Source of the DNA: Silene conica
Lineage: Eukaryota; Streptophyta; Magnoliopsida; Caryophyllales; Caryophyllaceae
Reading direction: 5' to 3'
Assembly (NCBI GenBank): GCA_029255685.2
Contig: CM055319.2
Span: 27,561,568 to 27,625,567, forward strand
Length of the DNA stretch: 64,000 nucleotides
Shown: positions 1-10,143 of the stretch, piece by piece
How the letters are laid out: each line of letters begins with the position of its first letter
Position numbering within the stretch: position 1 is the first letter of the stretch
Program-made: the position numbers and the translations under genes
The notes under the pieces: generated by a model
What the model was told of the DNA's origin: nothing
Databases searched by the model: none
What the model saw: the letters and a program-made list of their open reading frames with translations, nothing else

Positions 1-836
1 ATAAAATTAGTGGAACAAATGCACAATAGCTTCAGAATGTAATATCAGATTAGCATAAAGACTAACATCTATTTTTTTCCCAGGTTACCTAACCTCACAT
101 ATTCATCAATTCTAGCATACATTGAACATATAAAACAGTAACTTAACATGTTACTAAGTCCTAAGATCATCCAAGTTCATAATTCATATGAAACACAACA
201 ATAAACCACATATTGTGCTAATATAAACAATAAGGCCGAGTTACTCATTATCGTCACCTTCCAAGCGATTCCGGCTAAAGATCCTCCTCAACCAAGTAGC
301 TATCGACCTCCGGATCGTCTAAGCCCACTCCTACAAACAAAGAAACGGATTTTAGGACTCAAAAACGGAATTAAGAGAAAACAGCCCAATTTTCGAGTTT
401 TAGGATTTACAAAAAGAAAGTGATACATGGCTTGGAAATCGAATGAGGATTCCGAAAATGATATTTTTACCTTGATTTGATCGACGGATGATGAAGAATT
501 TATCAAAAGAAGGAGAAATAAAATGGAGGTTTGAGAGGAATTGTTTTTACAGTGAAAAGAGTTGTGAGGAAGATGATATGTCGACAAAGGGGGTTTTAAG
601 GGTTTAAGTAAACTGTCCTTTCCGTATTATGAAACGGGTTAGGAAATTAGAACGGATATTCAAGTCGGGAACTTAACCTTGTCAAGTTTGTATTCGTCTT
701 AAGGACTTGAGGTTCTTAAGACAGATCTTACTTATTAAATTAAAATCTTTCGAAATAATTTATTAAAATATTATTTTATTACATAAAATAATTTAAAACG
801 CTTAAATTAGATTTTACGAAAATACGGGATGTTACA
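1..836 (-). mobile_element. Partial LTR of the 4.1-kb chromovirus-like LTR family
   Basis: This stretch ends in GGGATGTTACA at 836 and matches the right-hand end of the 4.1-kb LTR at 51501-55628, including the shared phrase GAGTTACTCATTAT (238-251) and the closing TTTTACGAAAATRCGGGATG block. The LTR reads on the minus strand, where it would begin TGTAACATCCCG, the usual start of Tekay/Del-like plant LTRs. The left part lies outside the window. A 95-codon minus-strand frame at 300-587 has a weak counterpart at 55153-55368, but both follow from DNA homology of the LTRs and have no known domain. The naming as chromovirus-like is inference from the terminal sequence. Confidence 0.7.
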
Positions 837-1293
837 AGACGTGTGCGCTAAAGGTGCGCTAATTGAGTGCACTAATGTGGGACAATCACCAATGGGCAGC
901 AGCTTGCGCGGGCAGAGGCGCGACATCGGCGCGACTGGAAGCGCGACCGACATTTGTTCAGATTTTAGTTTTCTCCTAATTACTATATAAGATTTTTATC
1001 TAAGTTTTAGGAAGGGTGTTGGCAGCCTTTGAGACAAAAACCCTAATATTGCTATTTTCAAGACTATGTGTAACTAATTCTCTTTCTTGGATTTGAGCAA
1101 TTGAAGCACTCTTATTACAATTGTGAGTTTGAATGTTTTAATTTCTTTTCTTGATTGTTGTGAATTGCTTGTTCTTAATTATATGAATGTTGATTTATAA
1201 TTACTAGGTGTACAACTAGTGATTGATTTCTTCAATCTACCCGTTAGTATTGTTAATTGAATAAGATTTATTGATTAACTTTACACTAGTAAC
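837..1293 (+). repeat. LTR-like fragment with a GCGCGAC iteration and TATA box
   Basis: This segment lies between the LTR end at 836 and the copia LTR start at 1294. It has the look of a U3-R-U5 stretch of an Athila/Tat-type LTR: a GC-rich block with GCGCGAC at 918-924, 929-935 and 941-947, a TATA box CTATATAAG at 983-991, then AACCCTAA and a T-rich tail. No coding capacity is seen. The assignment to an LTR is inference from layout, which resembles 25497-26178 of the E1 LTR; no terminal TG/CA pair is visible. Confidence 0.35.
983..991 (+). promoter_or_regulatory. Candidate TATA box
   Basis: CTATATAAG follows the GC-rich GCGCGAC block by about 35 bp and precedes a T-rich, AACCCTAA-containing stretch, the order expected for a retrotransposon LTR promoter. 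Only sequence resemblance supports it. Confidence 0.3.
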
Positions 1294-2298
1294 TGTGGGA
1301 AAATATCTGTATATATTCACAATTCTTTATATGCAGGATTATAACAATTTTATAATGTACGATTTATAGTCATAAACGAAGAACAAGATACAAAGATTGG
1401 AATAAGAATTAACCTTCTGTCCTTGCAAAGGCCTAAGATCAGATGTCAAAACATATATCCTCCTAATCGTTGCATCCAAGATGTCCTGAGAAATATCCTT
1501 TCCTGAGCTAGAAACTGCAAAAATTACCTTTAATTTTGTGTAAGATGAAAGCTAGAGAGAAAGGAGGGAAGTAATCGTGTAACTCGTGCCCATAATGTGC
1601 CGAGTAAATGTGCTATTTATAGCTGCAAATAAGCTTGCTATTAGACATCAACTAGGATTCCCCAAATCATTATTTGGTTCTACCTATAACACTTCACAAC
1701 AACTGAACAACTTAATAATTGCACCAGTTGTGTCGAGCTCAATCAGACCCACACGGCCTACTGGCCGAAATTCCCTTGCTCAGACCGAAATTCTATCTTT
1801 ATAGAATCGGTTATATCGCTCTCGCTCGTGTAATGTTTTATCTTATAAATATCTTATATTTATAATCCACTAATTAAATATAACTTTTTATATTTAATTA
1901 AATCATTTAATCTTTATTAAATAATTTCATTACACATAATTAAATATAACTTTTTATATTTAATTACGAATTAACATTTTATTTCGTCTTAGATAATATT
2001 ATTTAATCAGTCTTAAATAATTATATCATCATTACTTTGACTAACCGTTTAGTAGTATAGTGTATCAATATGATTACATTTTCATCTAATCATATCTCTC
2101 AGATTCCATCCTTTAGGTTTGACTCTTAGAGACTAGTTGATTACCGCCATCTGTATGACAATAACGTCAAATTTTCTAGCAAGCCAACCGTTATTGAGAA
2201 ACGTGAATCAACTAGGTAAAATACAAAGTATACCCTGTGTTCCTTTAAGAGATTTATACGTGTTGTCGCACTAACTGTTGAGGACACTAGCTCCAACA
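1294..2298 (-). repeat. 3' LTR of copia 3
   Basis: The 1005-bp LTR reads TGTTGGAGCTAGTGTCC at its minus-strand start and ends with a block complementary to TGTGGGAAAATATC at 1294. It is homologous to the solo LTR at 41498-42418 and, more distantly, to the copia 2 LTRs at 47246-48295 and 59035-60099. Confidence 0.85.
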
Positions 2299-3079
2299 AT
2301 CTCCCACTTGTCCGTACAAGTGTATGTGCGATAACTGATTCTCATATCCAATTAAATTTCTCTCACTCAATGTAAAACAATTTGCAAATCTGTATTCACA
2401 AATGTCGTATTTTACAAGCGATCTGTATCAAGAGTGGTTTCTCCGACTAGATATTAACTCAACTGATAACGAATCATTATTCGAGCTTGGCCAAGCATTT
2501 CAGTTACTACTCCTCGAGTGGCCCTGAGAAATATTAAAACCTGATAAGGGGTGGATATTTCCTTCAACTCGAATCTTGCAGAGGTAAGCACAGTATGAAA
2601 TGACCCAAAAAAATTTGCTTATGCCCAGTTACGGTCAGCTAGTGAGAAAGAAATCAAAGTCACCCAAAACTGCCCTTTATCTCAATAACCAGTCGACAGT
2701 CAAAAGAAACGACTCAAGGAACACGATGGACGTCCTATCCACGACCCGACACCGAATGTTCAGTAACATTTAGGACTCAATTGCGCCGTCACGAAAATGT
2801 CCTACGAGTTATCGTTATAATCTTTGTATTTGTGATCGATCATTCAACGGTTTGATTTATGGTTTATTGAACCCAACATCAATCGACGTCACAAAATAAT
2901 TGCCAGAGTTATCAGCTCGTGTAGGCAATTACGGAGAAAACAAAATATAATGTAATTCAGTTCACTTTGTGGTGTTCAATGTTGTCAGCACAATCCACAT
3001 GAAAAACAATATATAAAACAAAATCGATGGTGTTATAAATAGTATATGAAATAGATACAATATCCGATCCACAAAAGCA

Positions 3080-3540
3080 CTAATACAACTCAGGAACACA
3101 TTTAATTCCCATTGAAATAACGTGCCCTTCATGTTTATCATGTCTTAATGGTTTAGTGAGAGGATCTGCGATGTTGTCATCCGTCGCAATCTTGTCTATC
3201 ACTATCTCCTTTTGCTCCACGTAGTCTCGAATGAGGCGAGCTTTCCGCAATACATGTCTAGATTTTGTTGCTAGACTTAGGCTCCTTAGCGAGGAAGACG
3301 GCACCTCTATTATCGCAATAGATGGTGATCGGGTCGTTCGAACTAGGAACTACAGTGAGTCCTTGTAAGAACTGACACATCCATATAGCTTCCTTTGCAG
3401 CTTCTGAAGCGGCATAGTACTCGGACTCAGTAATAGAATCTGCAATAACACTCTGCTTGGAGCTTTTCCAACTGACAGCAGCGCCATTAGGAGTAAAAAC
3501 GACAGACTGATATTTCAAGTCATCGCGATCCGTTTGGAAG
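3080..3540 (-). pseudogene. Copia RNase H remnant (C-terminal pol)
   Basis: The minus-strand frames here contain the copia RNase H signatures TESEYYAASEAAKEAIW and IYCDNRGA and the tail ATDDNIADPLTKPL, all typical of the extreme C-terminus of copia Pol. In the family, RNase H removes the RNA strand during reverse transcription. This is a broken fossil with about one break besides its truncation at the E1 boundary. Confidence 0.85.
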
Positions 3541-4862
3541 TGATGAGCTATATTTTGGTCATGATTTTCATCGTCTTTTCTTTATTTTTGGTCCCGATTC
3601 GACCTCGTTTTGCGTGCCTTTGCTCGATTTTATGCCCATTGCCTCGACTATTTCTATTCGGTTTACATTTTGTAGGTATTGTGGTGGGAGTGAAGAAATG
3701 GGAGCAAACGAGACGATTTTGGAGCAAAATGAGAAGAACTTGCAAGGATTTGGCTCCAGGCCCTCTCAGCCGGTTCCAGACCGGCAGCCGGTGGGCCGGC
3801 TGGGAGGCTTGACTTGACTTTTGTAATACCTCGATTTTGGGCATGATGGTATCTTATTTTCTTATATGTATATGTGTGTGTGTCGTGCTAGTTAGGGGAT
3901 TCGAACTAGAGATCTCTTATATATGTATCATGCTTGTGGTAGGGTTCGAACTTGGGATCACTAGGAGTAAGGTCTTGGGCCTCGAATTTCGTGTAACACA
4001 AGGAGCCCATGATTCACGTTACTCACGTTTTATGAAACCCACACACACCCCTTACTCCTGCCGCCATATAAGAGGTAATTCGACCTAGTTCTGACCTATC
4101 TACAAACACCACCACTACCCTAGATTGCTCAGCCGCCATCACACTCCAGAAAGATCAGATCCCCACGGTTGTTTACCTCCGTCTAACCCCTTCGTTTTGA
4201 GTCAGAAAACAGGTATGCGCAGCCTGTGTCTTTCGTTGGTAATTTATTTAATTTGTTTACGTTTGTTGCTCTTTCGAGAGGGGTTTGCGTGTCGGGGTTG
4301 CGTTAGTTTTTGTGTTGTTGTTTTGCTAGTGTCTGAAGGTTGGTCAGGGGGTTAGTCATGGTGGTTTTGGAGTGTCTGAAGGTTGGTCAGGGGGTTAGTA
4401 CGGTGGAAAAGGGGTGAGCGTTCTGCTGTCTGGTTCTCGGTTTTAGTCGAGGGTCAGGGATATCGTCACAGGAGGTGTAAGGGGGTGGTACCACTGTTGA
4501 CTCGGGGGAGGTCGACACAGTGGCACCACCACGGTGGTTGAGTCTGGTGTCATAGGGTTTATAGGTGGCGGTTGTGGGTGGTGGAACCCCTGGTGGTTGC
4601 GTCGACAGGGGGGTAGCAGCGTCGTGATAAGGAGGAACCAGTGTTTGGTTTGGGTCTGGTCTGACTTGTTGGGTGGAGTCGACGGTGGTGGTGGGTGTCA
4701 GGGATGGAGTAGGTGGTTTGGGTGTCACGTAGGGTGGCTGTCGGCGGGCAGAGGGGTGGTCGTGAGGCTGTTAGAGGAGTTGTTAGGGTGTAGGTGAGTC
4801 GTGAAGGTAGGAGGGCTGTTTTGTTGTTCTTTTTACGTTTTATTATTTCGATTATTATCAAT

Positions 4863-4863
<1 letters not shown>

Positions 4864-4937
<74 letters not shown>
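4864..4937 (+). repeat. (ATT)n microsatellite, about 24 units
   Basis: An uninterrupted ATT run sits immediately downstream of the GGTGG-rich core of the solo LTR. The related LTRs in this window carry an ATT/AAT run at the corresponding place. Confidence 0.97.
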
Positions 4938-5422
4938 TTTAGTAGTATAAATTGTATTTATGGTTGTGTTATTTTATTTATGGTATTATATTTTAATTAT
5001 GGAATTTTAGTTATGGTAGTAATGTATAGAGTAATTTGAAATTCAAAACGAATGTTGTCGTATTTAGAGGTTGCCATGTTTGGAAGTGCTATATGGGGAA
5101 AGTTTCTATTTATGGAAACTTTCTATTTATGGGGTTTTGGGGTAAGTATGATCGTTAAGGGAGTCGTATAAGTTATTAATTCGTTATATATACCTGTTTA
5201 GGTAGCGAGTTTCGAGTGGAACATTTCTAAGCATATCTCGGATTGTATCTGCGTTTCTGCTATTCCAGGTAGGGAAATACTGGTACCTGATAATGTGCAA
5301 TCTGTTCTTATTTGGTTTGAGCATGTTAACACATATATCGTGTGATCATTATATGGTGTTATCTATATATTATTCTGTGATATAATACATTGTTTTCATG
5401 ATGGGCCTTGTGTTATGGAGTT

Positions 5423-5548
5423 GGATCGGTGCGGAGTATATATGGTGTTGGATCGGTGCGGAGTATATATGGTGTTGGATCGGTGCGGAGTATATATGGT
5501 GTTGGATCGGTGCGGAGTATATATATGGTGTTGGATCGGTGCGGAGTT
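5423..5548 (+). repeat. 27-bp minisatellite, five copies
   Basis: The core GGATCGGTGCGGAGT starts at 5423, 5450, 5477, 5504 and 5533. The same core occurs in reverse complement in the solo LTR 6068-25326 (6463-6536 and 23148-23235), which lies in the opposite orientation. Confidence 0.95.
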
Positions 5549-6462
5549 TATTATATTGCTTTAATTATTGTTTTCCCTGCTCAACCTCGTGGTTGACCCT
5601 GTGTATTCGTGATCACCTGTGATGAACCAATTATTGGGGAGCAGATTGACAGGTGCTGAGACTAAGGGGGAGCTATGGGAGGAAGAGCTTGGATCCGGAC
5701 CAGATTAGATGTCTAGATCACCTTAGTCAGTTTAATACGAGTTGTACTTTATTTATGTTGTTAAGACCTTTGGTTATGTAAGAACATGTTTTGAGTTTAA
5801 AGTAATTTAAAGTACTGGTTATCTTCCTTTGTATCTACTGCCTCGGGAAACCGAGATGGTAACACCCTTATTTATCTGAGGAGTCCTAGTTCAGGCCCTT
5901 AAATAAATGGGGGTGTTACAACTTTGGACAAAAAAATGCAAGATGTTACAGGAATTCGTTGTTTGACTGCCAGCCGGTCCCAGACCGGCAGCCGGCCTGT
6001 CGGCTGGGAACCAAGCCTCTTTAAATTTGTGTCAAAGTTTCAGACCTTTAAGAAAAGGCTGCCAGCCTGTAACACCCCGATTTATTAAGGAGCCTTTGGC
6101 AAGACATCCTCAGTAAATTGAGTTGTTACCATCTCGGAATATCCGAGATAGTGAATAACAAAGTAAATCAAACCCAAAGTACTTTATATAAAAACTGATA
6201 AAAATTTAAACTTCGATGTTACAAATAATACACAGCGGAAATAAAGTACAACTGATAACTACAAAGTTTGTGATCTACATCTAAGTCGGTCCATCCAAGT
6301 GCTCACGCCATCCCATGCTCCCACAGCACCACCTTTCCTGTCAAAACTGCTCCCCATCACGGATCATCACAGGTGTCACACGAATACACAGGGTCAACCA
6401 CGAGGTTGAGTAGAGGAAAAGTAAACAACCAAACATTACTATAAAAAGAAAGTCAAACATCT

Positions 6463-6536
6463 CCACTCCGAATCACAAGACCCATTAACTCCGCACCGAT
6501 CACAAGGCCCATTAACTCCGCACCGATCACAAGGCC
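6463..6536 (-). repeat. 27-bp minisatellite, left part
   Basis: Units built on ACTCCGCACCGATCAC run up to the TSD of E2 at 6532-6536 and resume at 23148. E2 therefore inserted into the minisatellite itself. Confidence 0.9.
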
Positions 6537-8130
6537 TGATGCCCGTCGTTGAGGGTACCAAAGATAAAATTTATAATTCCTAACTTTAACAATAGATAGT
6601 GAAAGTCAGGGTCGAACCACAAGGAGGTGGGGAATGTTTATTGTTTGATGTTAATGTTTTAAGGTAACAATTTTAGGGGTTTGTTTGTTGATTACTAAGT
6701 CTAGAAACAAAGATAAAAATAAAACAAGAAAAATAAAGATGAGATTAAAACTATATTAAAAGAGATGCTAGGATGTTTGGGTAATAAATAGCTAAGGTAA
6801 AATAAATCCTAAGGTCAACATGTATTGCAGTCGCGTAAGGGGTGTAACATATCCTTTCGGTCTATGGTACCTAATAGCTCCTTTCGGCCTATGCTATTAG
6901 TTCCTAGGTCTCACAATTATTGGGTGTCAACAATAAGGGTGATTCCTAAATCTTAGGTCACATACCTATCAGTCTTAAGTAACCTAGCCGTCTTAAGGTG
7001 TAAACCAATGCCCTTCCCGTATCTCTCAATCTTGGGTAGGTCATTACTAACGTCCTACAAGTCTCCTTTCAGTCTCATTGTAGGATATTATAGTCAACAA
7101 AGAAAGACGAAACAAGATTCATGCGCGAGTGGGTCGACCGACCAGCTACTCCGGTCGGCCGACCACCGCCTTGGTCGACCGACCCACTATTTGAGTCGGC
7201 CGACCACGGCTCTGCTACAAGTCGGTCTCGGAATCTATACTACCTACGCATATTCATCCCCTACATCCTAACATATGAAATTTAGCTATGCATGGTAATT
7301 GAAACGATAATAAAGATGGGAATAAACTTGGTAAACATAGTAAATAATCTAAACATGCGAGATTCAATAAAGCTTGAGAATTCTATCGTAATTGAATGCA
7401 ATAGTAATAAGAACAATAATAAAGCTAGATTAAAAGAGTAATTACCAAAGTCGGAATTAGGGCAGAAAGGAACAAACTTTATTGAATGCTTGGGAATTAT
7501 TGAAAGATTACAAACTAAAGCTGGAATAAAACTAGATTGTAACTTCTTCTAAATAAAACTGGATCGAAAACTGAATCTAAAACTCTGAATTATAAAACTT
7601 GATATTAAAACCGAATGCCAAACCCTAATTACAAGATTAGATTATATAGGGTAGAAAATTAGAGTTTCCTAAAGGCTTCACACTTCTAAACTATTTCCGA
7701 AAACTCTTTCTGGGCTTCGCGGAGGTCGGTCGACCACTTTGGTGGGTCGGTCGACCTCTTTTACGGGCTTAAGCAAATTCGGGGCTTTCTTCAAGATTAC
7801 GGACTTCATGAAAATTAGGCCTGGTCGGCCGACCCATATAGTAGGTCGATCGACCGTATCCGCATGGAAAAATCTCCGGTTTTCTTCTCGCTTTGACTCT
7901 TGGCACTTAAATAAAGACTCCAGTTGACTTTCCTTTATTCATTAATTATGCAAAAGACTCGAGGACATGAATTTGGTGCTAAATCGTCCCTTTTCCGCAT
8001 AAATATGCAAAAGTGCATAAAAATACGAAAGTACACGATTGTTGGGAAAAATAAGGGCTAAAACATAGTAAATGAGCGACCAAATGCGTGTAAAATTAGA
8101 TGAAAAACATCATAAAATAGACACGCATCA
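6537..8130 (-). repeat. 3' LTR of E2
   Basis: The 1594-bp LTR reads TGATGCGTGTC at its minus-strand start (8130) and ends CGACGGGCATCA at 6537. It contains four pairs of the GGTCGRYCGACC motif: 7132-7164, 7173-7205, 7724-7756 and 7823-7855. Frames at 7008-7271 and 7739-7927 that encode GRPT/GRST-type peptides are read-throughs of these motifs, not genes. Confidence 0.92.
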
Positions 8131-8147
8131 AATTCCCCAAACCAAAC
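8131..8147 (-). other. Polypurine tract of E2
   Basis: On the minus strand GGTTTGGTTTGGGGAATT directly precedes the LTR start TGATGCG. This is the expected place and composition for the plus-strand primer of Ty3/gypsy reverse transcription. Confidence 0.8.
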
Positions 8148-10143
8148 CCTTGCTTGCCCTCAAGCAAGAAATATACTCGATCTTAATTAATGGAACGATT
8201 TCGATCTCAGAGCGAAATTTACATGTAAACCTATACCAATGCCAAGTACAAAATGAGAAAGTATATAAATCATGCAAACGAGTTATGGTGTCGTCAAACT
8301 TGCAACACTAGAGACTATAGAGACTTTATACCATGGACTCTCGCGGTACGCTCGAGACACTCATGAAGCAAAGGGTGAGTATATGTAAAAGATAGAAAGA
8401 AGTATTTTGTCATGACACTCACCTAACTGCGATCCATGGAAACATGCCTGCAATCTAACATGAATAAGAATTCTACAACTTTGTAAAACAAACCCATTAA
8501 GTGACTTGGATACATGCAATTGAGGTAATGAAAGATATGTGAGGTAAAAGGTAAAAAATGGTTAAGATGTTTTTGGATATGTGGGGTTAGTAGCCAAGCT
8601 AGTAAAACCGATTCCCAACAACATATTTCACAACTTTTGATATTAAGAAAGTGCTCTTTTGTAGCACAACTCTCACATAAAAAATAAAAAAAAAAGACTC
8701 CCAAATATTTTGAATGAGGTACGGGAGTGATAACACATAAAAGAAAGGTAATTTGGAACGAATTATTTTTTTTCATTCTGATGATGACAGGTGGTCGGCC
8801 GACCCATTAAGGAGGTCGGTCGACTTTGTTTCTGTATGTTTTGACTTTTTTCGTTTTTCTTTTCTTTCTTTTCCTTTTCTGGATTTTTCTGTTCTTTTTC
8901 TTTTCTTTATATCTTTTCTCTTTTTGCTCAAAATAGCATATAAACCAAGATGTCTCAAGATGGACCAAGAGCTACAAATACTAGCTTGGAAGGGTAGGCT
9001 AAGTATGGGATGTAGTTTTGGGGGAATAAAAGGCAATTTTGGCTATGTGAAGCTTACGGGTAAATACGAGAAAAGGGATCCCAAATGCACATATCAAGAC
9101 TCAAAAAACGAGATAGTAAAACAAGTATATAGCAATTCAAGTTCATGTTTATGCATATTGATGTGTAACATGTTCCAAGGGGAGTACTACTCACATCCTA
9201 GACAACTGGTTTAAAAATGATACCAGGAATAAGGCTCTAAAACTTAGAATGTATAGTAGGTTGCCAAGGTATAAGTCAAGTCTCAAGATATACAAATTGA
9301 TGAAAACTCGTAGATATGCAAAAGACTCTTATACTAAAACAATTTGACGAGGCAATGTAAAGGCATAAACATGTAAAATAGCTTAAATCATCCTTGAAAT
9401 ACTTTCGTTCTGACTCGACCTATATGCTAAAATAAACGTGCATTTTTTTGAATTTTTGAATTTTTTCATTTTTTTTTTCTTTTGTATAGGTAGATAAAAT
9501 AAAGAAAAGAACAATGCAAGACAGAAATGCAATAAACGTGTGACAAAATGCAATGCATGTGACACGAAACCATTCCCCAAACCAACCCGCACAATGTCCC
9601 CATTGTGCATTAGCCTAAGTAAAGGTTTTAGAAAATTAAAGAAAAGGTGCAAAGAGAGTAAAAACTAAGGAAAAACTGGAAAGAACTCACTGGGTGGATA
9701 AGCGTATGAGAAAAACCTCCCCAAACCAGCGTTAGCTGGGAGGCTTTGGTGGCTAGCAATGCCACTCAAGTACCAAAGAACGGTTGCACGATCTCCGAGG
9801 AAGAAACGAACCGACTGCGACGGACAGGTAGGTCGACCGACCCGTATAAGAGGTCGACCGACCTTCCTGTAGACTACAGGAATTTCAGCGATACAGCGTC
9901 TAGGTCGACCGACTCGTGTATCTGGTCGGTCGACCACTCTGTGTCCCAGCGATCTTCGTTTCTTCGTAAAAACCTGAAAAAGCAAGAAAAAATGCGCCCA
10001 ACAAATGTGCGTGATGCCAGAAACAAGTCTAAAGTCTTAACTACGCAAGCATAAAGGAAAAAGTTCTAAAACTACGAGCAAACCAAATTAAAAAGTCTCA
10101 CACAACAAAAATAAATTGTCTTAAAAGCTGAAGTTTGAAACAA
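8148..10143 (-). other. 3' non-coding region of E2
   Basis: No convincing gene lies here. It holds three pairs of the GGTCGRYCGACC motif (8793-8825, 9831-9863, 9903-9935), a pyrimidine-rich run on the plus strand (8837-8925) and purine-rich stretches on the minus strand such as GGTTTGGGGAGG near 9716-9727. The plus-strand frame of 153 codons at 8753-9214 is low-complexity and has no recognisable domain. Confidence 0.7.

Larger units (their letters stand above)
1294..3540 (-). mobile_element. Ty1/copia fragment (copia 3): 3' LTR plus end of pol
   Basis: On the minus strand this is the 3' end of a copia element: the last part of pol (RNase H), about 780 bp of 3' non-coding sequence, a polypurine tract seen on the plus strand as TCTCCCACTTGTCC after 2298, and an LTR. 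It belongs to the same family as the copia element at 47246-60099, with a near-matching RNase H sequence and LTR. It is cut off at 3540, where the Athila/Tat-like element E1 begins with TGATGAGC. In the related copy the corresponding bases read TTTGGAAGCTAGC (49537-49549), so GGAAG at 3536-3540 is the predicted TSD of E1. It is the oldest layer of the nest and is a fossil. Confidence 0.85.
3822..5920 (+). mobile_element. Solo LTR, Tekay/Del-like, TSD ACTTT
   Basis: The 2099-bp unit starts TGTAATACCTCG and ends AAATGGGGGTGTTACA. It is flanked by ACTTT at 3817-3821 and 5921-5925. Its end CTTAAATAAATGGGGGTG matches the end of the LTRs of the element at 26179-35024. It holds a G-rich, GGTGG-laden core (about 4330-4800), an (ATT)n tract and a 27-bp minisatellite. 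The long frames in the core (4387-4861 region, both strands) are by-products of the base skew. With one LTR and one TSD pair it is a solo LTR left by recombination between two LTRs. Confidence 0.9.

Noticed and set aside
4387-4861. Several overlapping frames of about 80-110 codons on both strands
   Set aside because: They lie in the GGTGG-rich core of a solo LTR, overlap each other in several frames, consist of Thr/Pro or Gly/Trp-rich low complexity and match no domain.
7132-7205. SalI-type GTCGAC sites suggesting cloning artefact
   Set aside because: The motif recurs in both LTRs, UTR, coding sequence and another element with intact flanks and TSDs, so it is native.
8753-9214. 153-codon plus-strand frame
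   Set aside because: It lies antisense in the 3' non-coding region of E2, starts in motif DNA, runs through a TTTTC-rich tract and has no recognisable domain.
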